A stretch of 64,000 bases of DNA from UBA6136 sp044350805 (GCA_044350805.1 JBILGU010000008.1:62001-126000); one strand, 5' to 3'; positions 47,092 through 56,545 are shown, counted from the stretch's first letter. Notes: generated by a model from the letters alone, not told the origin. Program-made: numbers and translations.

Positions 47092-48178
47092 TTGGTTTCC
47101 CGACCACTCTCAGCATGGTTCTTTGCTGAGATTCTCCCAACTTCTCAACCGCCTCGATCAGTTCCCCAATCTCCGCGGGTGAATAGTGGATGGTGACGTC
47201 ACCGTCCATGTGATGAAGTAACACCTTACGCGTTTCAAGGGGAACCCCGGCAATCCTCAATCGTCTGGCAAACGTATGCCTCAGATTGTGTGGCCCCTGG
47301 AGAAATTGTCCATCTGTTGGCAATTGTGCTTTTTTCCAGGCCGTTCGCCAGCCATTGTTGTTGATTCTGAGGATGCGTTTACCCAAATGGGTAAAAACCC
47401 ACTCCTGGTTCACGCCTCGCTGCGAATCAATGGCCCTTCTTGCCGCCTTGTTGAGAACGATCAATTGATCCGTTCCGTTCTTCGTCATATGGGAAGGAAC
47501 CAGGAAGACCGTACAGTCCTGTTCCGGAAGTTTAACCTCCCACTCCCAACGAAGCCCCGTAATGATGCTTTCACGTGCCCCTGTATTGACACCGAATATG
47601 GCCATAGGCACCAAGTGTGGTGGCATGAGACCAAAAAAATGGTGTTGCTCCTCGAATGATAGTGGATAGGGCTTGGCCGCATCATTCCATTCAGGCATGC
47701 GAATCAGAGGGGGCGTTGCAAGCCAGGGACGATCATCCTCATCTCGCCAGACTCGTGAGGCCAAGGTCAATATGCGTCTTACAACGGCTAACTCGCGTTG
47801 TACCGTCGAAGAGCGAACCCCATTCTTCTTCCTGAATTGAATATAAGGTTGAAGAGAACCCTGATGTACTCCATCGATTTTTAAAGAGCCGATCCAGGAA
47901 TCCAGATGCGAAAGGCATTCGGCATCCCGCGCAATGCTTCGCTTGGTTTCCTCAGTAAGGAACTTTGTCGCAGCTTCACGAAAGGTTCGGCAACCAGGCG
48001 GAGAATCGGAACTCGCTTGAGCCCTTGCTACGATCTGGTGGTACCTTGCCTCTGCTTCAGCCCACGACTGTGCCTTAAAGCGTTCTCGAATGCGTCCATA
48101 GCCCGAGAGTCGCTTATCGATGCTGCCTTGACCGCTTTCCCGGTCCCAATAGAGGCCGGGGATTTTTGCTTTATGCAT
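47075..48178 (-). CDS. int: Tyrosine-type site-specific integrase
   Basis: A 367-residue recombinase that would insert and excise the element at tRNA-Met. An N-terminal SAM-like core-binding region (about 63-155) precedes the catalytic domain. Catalytic residues visible are R202 in NTGARESIITGLRW, H297 and R300 in HNLRHTFARRL, a His in LLHHMDGD near 322-323, and the nucleophile Y332 in TIHYSP. All are intact, so the enzyme may be active. The candidate excisionase overlaps its N-terminal end. Confidence 0.94.
   Translation of the reverse strand: MHKAKIPGLYWDRESGQGSIDKRLSGYGRIRERFKAQSWAEAEARYHQIVARAQASSDSPPGCRTFREAATKFLTEETKRSIARDAECLSHLDSWIGSLKIDGVHQGSLQPYIQFRKKNGVRSSTVQRELAVVRRILTLASRVWRDEDDRPWLATPPLIRMPEWNDAAKPYPLSFEEQHHFFGLMPPHLVPMAIFGVNTGARESIITGLRWEWEVKLPEQDCTVFLVPSHMTKNGTDQLIVLNKAARRAIDSQRGVNQEWVFTHLGKRILRINNNGWRTAWKKAQLPTDGQFLQGPHNLRHTFARRLRIAGVPLETRKVLLHHMDGDVTIHYSPAEIGELIEAVEKLGESQQRTMLRVVGKPIYPTG
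47378..47395. repeat. Palindrome TTTACCC-N4-GGGTAAA, copy 2
   Basis: Same arms as copy 1, with AAAT in the centre, within the integrase coding region about 300 bases away. Confidence 0.75.
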
Positions 48179-48384
48179 ATACGAGTCTCCTGCGGCAGCA
48201 GGTTGCGACTCTTATGTTCGTCGAGCACAGCATCAAGGTCAACCCGATCGAATGCAATGCCCTGTTCACCAACTCTAATGGGTCGCAAACTGGGGCGTAT
48301 TTCTCTTTCGAACACAGTTCTGCCCATGCCGCAGTAGTATGCGGCCTCATTGGGCCGGAGATAACGGGGAATGAACTCAGGCAT
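48028..48384 (-). CDS. AlpA-like excisionase/regulator candidate
   Basis: A 118-residue protein from the ATG at 48384 (a frame from 48447 adds 21 residues). Residues 1-60 follow the AlpA/MerR-type winged-helix pattern of excisionases: PRYLRPNEAAYYCGMGRTVF, then IGEQ-like GEQGIAFDRVDLDAVLDEH. The C-terminal half is basic. It overlaps the integrase frame by 151 bases, an unusually long overlap that ties the two together. Excisionases commonly lie just upstream of their integrase. Confidence 0.65.
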   Translation of the reverse strand: MPEFIPRYLRPNEAAYYCGMGRTVFEREIRPSLRPIRVGEQGIAFDRVDLDAVLDEHKSRNLLPQETRICIKQKSPASIGTGKAVKAASISDSRAMDAFENALRHSRGLKQRQGTTRS

Positions 48385-48630
48385 AAATTTGACACTTCCT
48401 TGACTCACTATCTCGTACCAGGCGGATGCCAGGTGCTCAGCAGTCATTACAAGTGAAGTGGAACGCTACTTCTGAGTGAATGATGACTAAAAAAGCCAGA
48501 TTCCAGACATCATTCTTGCTGAGAAGAATGCAAGTTTGGATGGCGCATGCACCGCCAGATGCTATCTGATATGTTGTGGCAAGATAGTGGGTGGTATTGT
48601 GTGTTTAACGCACCATGCGGAGAAATATCA

Positions 48631-48933
48631 ATGAACGAACCATTACGTTTGGACCCTAAAATTCTCGGCCCCTTCTGCGAGAGGCATCATGTTCTGTCGC
48701 TTGCCCTTTTTGGTTCTCAACTGACTGGAGCCGCTCGGCCTGATAGTGACATTGATTTGCTCGTGAAATTCGAACCTGAGCGGGAGCCCGGATTGATGGG
48801 TGTCGCACAGATGGAAATCGAGCTTGGTACGCTTTTGGGACGAAAGGTCGACCTCAGAACAGCTGAAGACCTCTCTATTTACTTTCGTGATCAGGTGCGG
48901 AGTCAAGCGGTGGTGCAGTTTGCTCGAGGCTGA
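48631..48933 (+). CDS. mntA: MntA-type nucleotidyltransferase antitoxin
   Basis: A 100-residue minimal nucleotidyltransferase. The active-site pattern LFGSQLTGAARPDSDIDLLV (G-S ... D-x-D) is complete. In MntA/HepT systems this protein AMPylates and silences the HepT RNase. I use the ATG at 48631, which follows AGAAATATCA; a start at 48547 is longer and less likely. It overlaps hepT by 14 bases. Confidence 0.88.
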   Translation: MNEPLRLDPKILGPFCERHHVLSLALFGSQLTGAARPDSDIDLLVKFEPEREPGLMGVAQMEIELGTLLGRKVDLRTAEDLSIYFRDQVRSQAVVQFARG

Positions 48934-49264
48934 TTTCATTCGGGTTCTCCACATGATTGATGCATGTGGCAAAGCCATCGAATTTATCGAAAACAAATCA
49001 ATGTCAGATCTGGAGTCTGACAAGCTACTCCAATTTGCAGTAGTTCGAGCGATTGAGATCGTCGGGGAAGCTGCAAGCAGGGTGACATCCGAGACGCGAA
49101 GTCAGCACCCTGAGGTACCTTGGCTAGCAATCGTTGGGATGAGAAATCGACTGATTCACGCCTACTTCGATATCAACACTGTCATCCTCTGGCACGCGCT
49201 GACACAAGAAATACCTGACCTGTTGATCAAGCTTGAAATCATCATTGGTCCCGTAAAGGATTAG
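48920..49264 (+). CDS. hepT: HepT-like RNase toxin
   Basis: A 114-residue DUF86/HepT protein. The R-x4-H-x-Y motif appears as RNRLIHAY, and the EIVGEAASRV helix is typical. I use a TTG start at 48920, which overlaps mntA and restores the usual N-terminal helix; an ATG at 48953 is the alternative. The toxin would be an RNase kept inactive by MntA. The pair may stabilise the island. Confidence 0.85.
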   Translation: MLEADFIRVLHMIDACGKAIEFIENKSMSDLESDKLLQFAVVRAIEIVGEAASRVTSETRSQHPEVPWLAIVGMRNRLIHAYFDINTVILWHALTQEIPDLLIKLEIIIGPVKD

Positions 49265-49443
49265 ACGGCAGAGATGTGGCGGTCAATGGCACCGTATTCG
49301 TTGAACTATTCGATCAGATTCACTGCAATTGACTGAAACATGGGCAGTGTTTCTCAATGCGTGGATGTGGAATTGCTGGAATGCTCATGATTTCAGCGAT
49401 CATTCCCTCAAACAATCTATTGTAAAAGCACCAGAATTCGCTC

Positions 49444-50382
49444 ATGAAAAAGCGAATTCATCTCTTCAGCGCAATATCCCTTATCTGCGGATCACAGCCT
49501 GGATTTTGCTCAGATGCTTTCTTCCATGAAAAGGAGCGGGGTTGGTTTTGGCGAGAGGAAATCATTGAGCCTGCCAAGCCAAAACCCAAGCAGGAAAGAC
49601 AAACCACCTCGGTTTCAACTCGAGACTCTATCGAGCAGATTCAGCCTCTGTCGGTTGCCTGGCTTCGGAAGAACCTCGAGAAGTATCGGGATCAGGCCAT
49701 TGATGTGCCCTCGCCTGAAAATGTTGCTGCCTACTTTTATCTTCAACGAGTAATGATGGACAAGGCCCATCGGTTTACCGATGTGGCTCATGAAGTCGTG
49801 ATCTCTGATCCACGGCTGGACGAGAACGTTCGACGTCCGATCTCCTCATTCGCGGTCCAGGCCGCCAATCGAGAGGCATCGAAGACCAGCCAGGATTCGC
49901 TGACCATCATCGCGAAATCGACAGGCATCCTTTTCTTTTTCCGCTCCGACTGTACTTACTGTCACCTTCAGGCCCCGCTCCTGAAAGTCCTTGAAGATCG
50001 GTATGGATTTAAGGTTTACCCGGTGTCATTGGACGGTCTCCCCATGCCCGGTGGCCTCTACACGGATTTTCACCTCGACCAAGGTCAGGCAGCACAACTC
50101 GGGGTTCAAGCCACACCTTCCCTCTTCCTTCTGAATCCTCCCGGGAAGGTGCTCCCCCTATCCCAAGGGATCCTCTCTCTCGACGATCTCACCAATCGCA
50201 TTCTGACCGTAGCGCATTCGGAAGGCCTGATCACTGATGCGGATTACGACGCCACAAGGGGGCAAAGCGCAGTTTCGCCACTGATTACATCAAGCTTACT
50301 GACGATCAGAAATTTCCCCTCGGATTCAGCCACGCTCATCGGCCATCTTCAGGGCACAGCCAGTGTAGGAGGAAAACCGTGA
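49444..50382 (+). CDS. traF: Conjugal transfer protein TraF
   Basis: A 312-residue periplasmic thioredoxin-fold protein of F-type conjugation systems, needed for pilus assembly. A signal peptide (about 1-22) precedes a family N-terminal region (WFWREEI, PLSVAWLRKNLEKYRDQA). The thioredoxin-like part has a CxxC at residues 170-173 (SDCTYCHLQAP) and the cis-Pro region QATPSLFLLNP. The next gene starts four bases before its end, so traF and traH are coupled. Confidence 0.92.
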   Translation: MKKRIHLFSAISLICGSQPGFCSDAFFHEKERGWFWREEIIEPAKPKPKQERQTTSVSTRDSIEQIQPLSVAWLRKNLEKYRDQAIDVPSPENVAAYFYLQRVMMDKAHRFTDVAHEVVISDPRLDENVRRPISSFAVQAANREASKTSQDSLTIIAKSTGILFFFRSDCTYCHLQAPLLKVLEDRYGFKVYPVSLDGLPMPGGLYTDFHLDQGQAAQLGVQATPSLFLLNPPGKVLPLSQGILSLDDLTNRILTVAHSEGLITDADYDATRGQSAVSPLITSSLLTIRNFPSDSATLIGHLQGTASVGGKP

Positions 50383-51803
50383 AGCAACCCCGAATCCAAA
50401 CACTCAGCTTATTGATAGCTCTCGCGTTACATCCCTGTCATGCAGGCCTGCAGCAGGAGATGGACTCCATGTTCGGAGCCATGACCAACGTCACCAATCC
50501 AACGGCGAATATCGGCCAGCGACGCGGTGTCTTGAGCGGCGGTTCCGTGGTCACCCGTAATCGCATCATGAACACCAATCCCATTGCCATGGTGCCGCCA
50601 TCCTTCAGTGCGGGGTGCGGTGGGATTGACCTTTACGGTGGCTCTTTCTCCTTTGTGAATCAGAATCAGTTCATGACCCTGATGCGAAGCATAGCCTCCA
50701 ATGCCGGAGGCTATGCCTTCCAGTTGGCCATCAACGCCATGTGTCCTGATTGTGGAAATGTCATGACGGATCTTCAAAAGAAGATTCAGCAGATGAATCA
50801 GATGTTCTCGAATTCCTGCCAACTGGCTCAGGGCATCGTCAACGATGGGGTTTCTGCCATCGATGCCCAGAATAAATCCCGAATGTCGAATGCCTCCCTA
50901 TCACGCGGAGTATCGGATGTATTCGGAAGTTGGACCGGTTCTGGTCCCCAAGGCGATCCTGTTCAGCAGGTCGCTAATAACGCGCCACAAGTGATGCAAT
51001 CAAGTATCCAGGGAAATCTGGTCTGGCGCGCATTGAATCAGAGCCATGCCGCCAATTGGTTCACCTTTGGCGGGAATGATCTCCTTGAATCCATCATGAG
51101 TGTCACAGGATCCATCATCGTCCAAGCACCCGTAACCGCCCCTGATGGACAGGGCAGTAATACCCCTGTCGTGAACCTCCCTCCTCTCCTAAAGATTCGG
51201 GATCTCATCAATGGATCGGGCACCGATGCCACTCAAACGGTTCGGGTTTATCAGTGTGACAGTAGTACTGCAGACGGATGTCTGAATCCAACCCCCCAGA
51301 ACATCACGGTTCAGGGATTAAGCCAGAAAGTCCGAGATCTTCTCCTTGGAAGTACCTCCGAGAACGGACTCATCAACAAGTTTGCCACCAATAGCGGTGC
51401 ACTGACGGACAGTGAAAAGGCCTTCATGGAAGCCACCCCAGGAGCCATCGGTGCCTTGATCAGGAATCTCGCACGCGAGGACATCGGGTTGGCCCGGATG
51501 TTTGCTGATGAAGGCTCACCGGTCATTGCGCTCGAAATGTCGCAACTCATGATTCAAGGGATGGTGGATGCCGTAAGGCAATCAACAGCCATCAACCAGA
51601 ACGCCTATGCCACCAAGCTGGCCGAATCCTTGAATCAGGTGAGGCTCGATTTGCATGAAGAGTATTCGGAACTCGCAGGACGTTATGGGAATACGCAGAC
51701 CCTGATGGCGTTCTATCAGGACCTCATGCGAAGTCTGAAACCTGGACAGTATGGATCCTATGCCCAGACCGCGAAGGCGGCCCCCACCTATCCAGCGCAC
51801 TGA
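50379..51803 (+). CDS. traH: Conjugal transfer pilus assembly protein TraH
   Basis: A 474-residue exported protein of F-type mating-pair formation. A signal peptide ends near CHA. The family block SFSAGCGGIDLYGGSFSFVN, followed by QNQFMTLMRSIASNAGGYAF and a CPDCG pair, is diagnostic. Length matches F and SXT homologues. It lies between traF and traG, the standard order. Confidence 0.95.
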   Translation: MKQPRIQTLSLLIALALHPCHAGLQQEMDSMFGAMTNVTNPTANIGQRRGVLSGGSVVTRNRIMNTNPIAMVPPSFSAGCGGIDLYGGSFSFVNQNQFMTLMRSIASNAGGYAFQLAINAMCPDCGNVMTDLQKKIQQMNQMFSNSCQLAQGIVNDGVSAIDAQNKSRMSNASLSRGVSDVFGSWTGSGPQGDPVQQVANNAPQVMQSSIQGNLVWRALNQSHAANWFTFGGNDLLESIMSVTGSIIVQAPVTAPDGQGSNTPVVNLPPLLKIRDLINGSGTDATQTVRVYQCDSSTADGCLNPTPQNITVQGLSQKVRDLLLGSTSENGLINKFATNSGALTDSEKAFMEATPGAIGALIRNLAREDIGLARMFADEGSPVIALEMSQLMIQGMVDAVRQSTAINQNAYATKLAESLNQVRLDLHEEYSELAGRYGNTQTLMAFYQDLMRSLKPGQYGSYAQTAKAAPTYPAH

Positions 51804-51805
51804 TC

Positions 51806-54800
51806 ATGGTCTACACCATCTATTCAATCGGCGACTCCGCCTTCCTGCAGGCCATTCTCAATGCCATCGCGATGATCGCCCAGACTGGTGATTACCGGAT
51901 GGCTGGCGGTATCGGTGCACTCATCGGGGTGCTATTTGTTTGCCTTCGAAGTCTTATGCAGTGGGATGGGCGAGGACTCCGCTATCAGGACATGCTGCTC
52001 GCCATCGTGATTTACATGACGCTCTTTGTCCCTGGCGTGACAGTCGATATCGAAGATGCCTATAGCGGACAGGTACGCGTCGTGAATAATGTTCCCTTCG
52101 GCCCAGCCGTGACAGGTTCTATTCTCTCGAACATGGGGTATCGACTGACCTACCTCTTCGAGCAAGGCTTCTCGACCCCCACCATGACGCAACATGGGTT
52201 TGCCGATGCCCTTCAAGTACTGACAGTCGTTCGGAAGAACCTTCTTTCGCGCATAGAGCTTGGAAAAGCGAACTCCCCCGTATCAGGGAGCGACATCGAG
52301 AACTCGATGGTCAATTACGTCAAGGAATGTACGCTGACCGGGGTCGATCTCAATCTCCTCTCGCTCGACAGCATTCTTCGGAGTGGCAATGTCCTGAATG
52401 GGCTACGGTTTGATTCAGACCTCTACACCACGGAAATCTATACCGGTGCAAAACCCAGTGCCGTTAGCTGTTCGGATGCTTGGGCACCACTACAGACACT
52501 CATTGAGAGTCAGGGGATGCCTGCCATTGAAGACCGACTGAGTGCCGTATTAGGTGTGCAGTCAGGGGGAGAGGTCTCGAACCGCGTTCAAGTGGCCCTC
52601 GATGCCCTGACCAAAGGACAAGTCAACGCAACGGACTACATGCTGGCGGCCGCCCTCCTCCCCATGTTTGAAAAGGGGGTGGTGGGAAGGCATGAGGACA
52701 GCCTGCATTGGGATCGGGCTGCCATGGTTGAACAGGCGATCCAGCAACGAAATACACAATGGACCTCCGAGCAAACCTTGTTTGCACGAATTGTGAGGCC
52801 CATGATGGCCTGGATCGAGGGGTTCAGTTACGCGATTACCCCTTTGATGGCTTTTGCTGTGATGCTGGGAGCCACAGGGATTCGGATGACTGGGCAATAT
52901 GTCCTCATGTTGCTCTGGGTTCAGCTCTGGATGCCGATTCTGGCCATCATCAATCTCTACATCACGCTTTCAGCCACTGCGGGTCTTGCCGCCCTTAATT
53001 TGGCACAATTCAACCTGCCTTCGATTGCAGGGATCTATCAGATGGATATGGAGATCCAGAACTGGCTGGCCGTTGGCGGCATGCTGGCCTCATCCACCCC
53101 TGCTATCGCTTTGATGCTGGTCTATGGAGGATCCATTACGGCCACCCATTTTCTCGGTCGCATGCAAGGCGGTGATTTCGTCGATGAAAAGATGGCAAGT
53201 CCCCCCATCATGAACCCGGCCGCCATGATCGGCATGCAATCCATGCATCAGCATGGTCCGCTGACGGGGACCCATATGACAGGTTCCGACAAGGTGCTAC
53301 CCAGTTTTCAGATTGATCGGGATGTCTCGGCTTCAGTCAGTTCAAGCTTTGGAGCACTGAAACAAAGTTCCCAAAACTTCATGGAATCTCTGAGTCATCA
53401 GGCAGGCCAATCCTCAAGCCTGAGTCATGAGGGAACCGATTCTTTGAGCCTTTCACGACGCATGGCGAGTACAGGAAGCGAGACGGATCGCTTTATCCAG
53501 TCGACGGGCGAAGACTTTGCGCAGCGATATCGGGATAGTGGAATGTCCGGGAATGATTTTGCTTCGTTGATCAGTGGCGGCATCGGAGGACAGTTGGGTG
53601 GGCGCACGGGAAAGTTATTTGGTATAGCCGCAGAAAGTAAGGAAACGCCTGGCGTAACCATGGGAGGCCAAGTTAGCCTTTCAGATCAACTTCAGAACCG
53701 ATTCCATGTTGGCAGCAGTCAGGCGAGCGAGATCGCATCTGATCTTTCCAACCGAATCACGCAGGATCAGGGATGGCAGGCAGAACTCGCGCGAAGCATT
53801 TCACGGGACGCTCAGGAAGGCACGCGAGAAGTGGCCTCTCTGGGGTTGAGCAGCCAGAACCTGTCCTTATTGCAACAGTCCGCACAGGACACCATTTCAG
53901 CCTCTCATCAATATCAGGAGAGCGTTACAACACAGCAACGTTTCGGTGCTGTAGCAAGTATCGGTGCTGCAGAAGCAGGACTCAGGATTGCTGGCAACTC
54001 GGACTCATTCGCCTCACTGGAACGATCTTTGGATGAAGTGGGTCTTCGCGGTGATACCCAGCGACTGAGTACCGAGTGGCAGTCCATGGGACTCATCAAT
54101 GACCCGAAACAAAGCTATGCCGCAGCGGGTGTTTCACTGCTGACGGGGTACAGTTCAGCGGCATACCGGCATCTCGATTCTGATGATGCGCGACTCGCCG
54201 AAAATCTGGGACATGTGGTTTTGGGAGAGGCCTTCAGAGCCCCCTACCCGTCTGATAGTGCTCACTCTGCATCGAACGCGCATATTCAGTCGGAAGCTCC
54301 GTCATTCGACAGTGTTCGCGCTACTGTCGAATCGACATCCTTTGGTGATCCTGTTCACGCGACACAGGGTCTCTCAGGAACGGTAACGGCAGAAATTGGC
54401 GCTAGGTCCCGCAGCCTTGAAGAAGGCTATGGTCATATACAAATGAACCATGATGCCTATCAGAATGATGTCCACTCCGCATATGCCTCGGGGCAGAACG
54501 ATCTCCATGAGGAGGCGACGAGTTATTACGGTCACAAAATCCACCAACTCGCGTCAGAAACACCCTCACTGGCTGAACGCAATTACGATCTAATCAGCGG
54601 AAGCATTATCAATACGGCATCCCATATCTCACGGTTAGGAACAGCCAGCGTCGATGGTTTCATTACGAGTTATGAGCGGTCGATCGCCGGCGGAAACGGT
54701 CCTGGTGCGTCACTTATGACCGCCGTTGAAAGCGCTCCTGAAGAGGCAAAGCTGATTGTGGGGCGTTGGGCTGATGATCAGGTTGCACTAACCCAAGATA

Positions 54801-55024
54801 AGCTCACCATACCGCAAAGAGCCTTCTACAAGGAACAACTCACCGGAATATTGATGATGTCAGACATCAACGATAACGAAGCGCTGAAAATACTCAGTTC
54901 CGAGGGGCCTGAACGTTCGACGGAAATTGCGACCGTGATCAAACGGGCTGCATCCCAAAATCGGCCCGATCTCCTGGAGGTTCTCGGTCAGTACAATCGG
55001 TCCAATCGCTCTATTCCCGAATGA
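51806..55024 (+). CDS. traG: Conjugal transfer protein TraG
   Basis: A 1072-residue mating-pair stabilisation protein. The N-terminal 500 residues hold several membrane helices (for instance 30-75 and 325-460). The C-terminal half is periplasmic or cytoplasmic, polar and serine/glutamine-rich. It begins three bases after traH. F TraG is 938 residues and the SXT homologue is larger, so this length is in range. It probably also functions in mating-pair stabilisation and entry exclusion, by analogy. Confidence 0.92.
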   Translation: MVYTIYSIGDSAFLQAILNAIAMIAQTGDYRMAGGIGALIGVLFVCLRSLMQWDGRGLRYQDMLLAIVIYMTLFVPGVTVDIEDAYSGQVRVVNNVPFGPAVTGSILSNMGYRLTYLFEQGFSTPTMTQHGFADALQVLTVVRKNLLSRIELGKANSPVSGSDIENSMVNYVKECTLTGVDLNLLSLDSILRSGNVLNGLRFDSDLYTTEIYTGAKPSAVSCSDAWAPLQTLIESQGMPAIEDRLSAVLGVQSGGEVSNRVQVALDALTKGQVNATDYMLAAALLPMFEKGVVGRHEDSLHWDRAAMVEQAIQQRNTQWTSEQTLFARIVRPMMAWIEGFSYAITPLMAFAVMLGATGIRMTGQYVLMLLWVQLWMPILAIINLYITLSATAGLAALNLAQFNLPSIAGIYQMDMEIQNWLAVGGMLASSTPAIALMLVYGGSITATHFLGRMQGGDFVDEKMASPPIMNPAAMIGMQSMHQHGPLTGTHMTGSDKVLPSFQIDRDVSASVSSSFGALKQSSQNFMESLSHQAGQSSSLSHEGTDSLSLSRRMASTGSETDRFIQSTGEDFAQRYRDSGMSGNDFASLISGGIGGQLGGRTGKLFGIAAESKETPGVTMGGQVSLSDQLQNRFHVGSSQASEIASDLSNRITQDQGWQAELARSISRDAQEGTREVASLGLSSQNLSLLQQSAQDTISASHQYQESVTTQQRFGAVASIGAAEAGLRIAGNSDSFASLERSLDEVGLRGDTQRLSTEWQSMGLINDPKQSYAAAGVSLLTGYSSAAYRHLDSDDARLAENLGHVVLGEAFRAPYPSDSAHSASNAHIQSEAPSFDSVRATVESTSFGDPVHATQGLSGTVTAEIGARSRSLEEGYGHIQMNHDAYQNDVHSAYASGQNDLHEEATSYYGHKIHQLASETPSLAERNYDLISGSIINTASHISRLGTASVDGFITSYERSIAGGNGPGASLMTAVESAPEEAKLIVGRWADDQVALTQDKLTIPQRAFYKEQLTGILMMSDINDNEALKILSSEGPERSTEIATVIKRAASQNRPDLLEVLGQYNRSNRSIPE

Positions 55025-55077
55025 GTCTTGCAGTTAGCCAATGTTAAGATCGAAAGCAATGCAATGGAGTTGCCGCC

Positions 55078-55236
55078 ATGCTTATTAACAAGAAGCTTCA
55101 TCAGGCGATTATCCAAGCCGTGAAGAATTCCATGCTGATTGAGGGATACAAAACAGATCGATCCGAAGAGGTCAGAGAGAAGGCAAGGCAACTGATGAAA
55201 CAACATCACGTTGGCGTGTCAATTCCGCGAAAGTGA
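55078..55236 (+). CDS. 52-residue protein with a Fic-antitoxin-like motif
   Basis: A short helical protein. Residues NSMLIEG contain S-x-x-x-E-G, the inhibitory motif of VbhA-type antitoxins that block Fic AMP transferases. The rest (SEEVREKARQLMKQHH) is helical and charged. No Fic toxin gene follows; the next 150 bases hold only short frames. It could be an orphan antitoxin, or the motif may be chance in a 52-residue peptide. Spacing from traG is 53 bases. Confidence 0.4.
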   Translation: MLINKKLHQAIIQAVKNSMLIEGYKTDRSEEVREKARQLMKQHHVGVSIPRK

Positions 55237-55390
55237 CACCCTCCCAGGAAAAGTTGATTATTGTCGTCTCGACCCATTCCATCTCAGATATCGGGCACTC
55301 CTCGATGGCTCTTTGAACAACAGCGCCTAGATTTTCTCAAGGCGTAGAATAGTATCCATTCGAACTGACACTGAAATTTGTGAGGACGGC

Positions 55391-55627
55391 ATGTACCCGA
55401 CGATTGAGGCCATAGCTAAAGGTGGAATCATCGAACCCCTGGAACCGGTGAAGTTCGATGATAACGAACATGTGTACATCTTGAGACTCTCAAAACCAAT
55501 GATTCCATCCTCTGGAGCTAAACCTGTTGCAGATTGGCGCGAATTTGCAGGAAGCCTTCAATCCTCGCCCAACTTCAATGAAGATCCAGTCGTCATACAG
55601 CGAGAGTTTCGGAATGAGTGGTCCTGA
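55391..55627 (+). CDS. vapB: VapB-like antitoxin (AF2212/DUF104 type)
   Basis: A 78-residue protein with the start TIEAIAKGGIIEPLEPVKF, typical of the short SpoVT-like or DUF104 antitoxins paired with PIN toxins. A polar C terminus would wrap the toxin. It overlaps the toxin gene by 14 bases. Confidence 0.8.
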   Translation: MYPTIEAIAKGGIIEPLEPVKFDDNEHVYILRLSKPMIPSSGAKPVADWREFAGSLQSSPNFNEDPVVIQREFRNEWS

Positions 55628-55997
55628 GTGGCTGATTGACACAAACGTAGTCATTGGACTGCTGAAGGGGCATGAGCCAGCGGTTAGGTTGGCAGAAGAT
55701 GTGCAATTGGATCTGAATCGTTCTGCGGTCAGCCAAATAACACGAATGGAACTTCTCGGATTTCCCCTACTTGCAGAAGCAGAGGCGTTTCAGATCACAA
55801 ACTTTCTTGCTTGTTGCCAAGTCCACCTGCTTGATGAGCAGATTGAAGCACAGGCAATACAATTACGTCGCTTGTCAGGCTTAAAATTGCCTGACGCAAT
55901 CATCTCAGCAACTTCTATCGTCAAGAATTTAGAGCTTCTGACACTTGATTCCGATCTGCTTGATCGGACTCTGAAATACAGAGGGCAAACGCTTTAG
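55614..55997 (+). CDS. vapC: VapC-type PIN-domain RNase toxin
   Basis: A 127-residue PIN nuclease. The acidic residues appear in LIDTNVVIGLLKGHE, RMELLGFPLL (E), LKLPDAIISATSIV (D) and LLTLDSDLL. All four are present, so it should be active against RNA. The ATG at 55614 overlaps vapB and removes 29 unsupported N-terminal residues. The pair is probably a stabilisation module of the island. Confidence 0.87.
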   Translation: MSGPEWLIDTNVVIGLLKGHEPAVRLAEDVQLDLNRSAVSQITRMELLGFPLLAEAEAFQITNFLACCQVHLLDEQIEAQAIQLRRLSGLKLPDAIISATSIVKNLELLTLDSDLLDRTLKYRGQTL

Positions 55998-56080
55998 CCG
56001 ACCGTCTGATACGAAAAATCACTGCCGAATAATGGCCACCGGTCAATGGTCCCGTCAAAGCGAGCGTTTCACCTTCAGTC

Positions 56081-56370
56081 ATGAAGCCATCCCTCGCTCT
56101 TGAAACGAATAGACTTGAAGTGCTCGACTTGATAGCACGTTATCCCTTCAAAAACCCGCGCATTTTCGGCTCGGTCTCCATGGCACAGATCACGATGGGA
56201 GCGTCCTAGATCTCTTGGTAGATAGCTTGCCCGGAGCTACATTGCTTGACCTGGTCGACTTGCTTCAGGAACTCGGAATCCTGCTCGGGATAAATGTAGA
56301 TCTTTTGACACCAGGAGACCTACCACTAAAAATCAGGCCCCAGATACTTTCTGAAGCCCTGCCGATATGA
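56081..56370 (+). pseudogene. Frameshifted MntA-like nucleotidyltransferase
   Basis: The start reads MKPSLALETNRLEVLDLIAR and then RIFGSV. The frame then shifts by one base near 56177-56178 and continues as HGTDHDGSVLDLLVDS to the stop at 56370. Joined, this gives the G-S ... D-x-D region of a minimal nucleotidyltransferase with about 95 residues. The second copy of this family in the island is thus broken. Its stop overlaps the start of a HepT-like remnant (ATGA), preserving the original operon layout. Confidence 0.8.
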
Positions 56371-56501
56371 ATGAGAATCATCTTCCCGACTATCTCGACC
56401 ATATTCAAATTGAGAGAATCACGATCGACCCATCGATAGGTCACGGCAAGCCCTGCATTAGAGGTTTGCGTATTCACCACACGGACCATAGCTTATGCTA
56501 A
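56367..56501 (+). pseudogene. HepT N terminus joined to a DUF433 remnant
   Basis: The first thirteen residues, MNENHLPDYLDHI, match the start of DUF86/HepT proteins. They run straight into IERITIDPSIGHGKPCIRGL, the start of a DUF433 antitoxin, which stops soon after. This 44-residue frame is a recombination scar between two toxin-antitoxin genes. It is unlikely to be functional. Confidence 0.7.
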
Positions 56502-56516
56502 CCACCCTAACAACCG

Positions 56517-56533
56517 CTCTCCGGACCGGAGAG
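56517..56533. repeat. 17-base palindrome near an IS200/IS605-like end
   Basis: CTCTCCGG and CCGGAGAG flank a single A and pair perfectly. It lies just before the CCCCG hairpin at 56546. Confidence 0.6.
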
Positions 56534-56545
56534 TTCGCAATCCCT

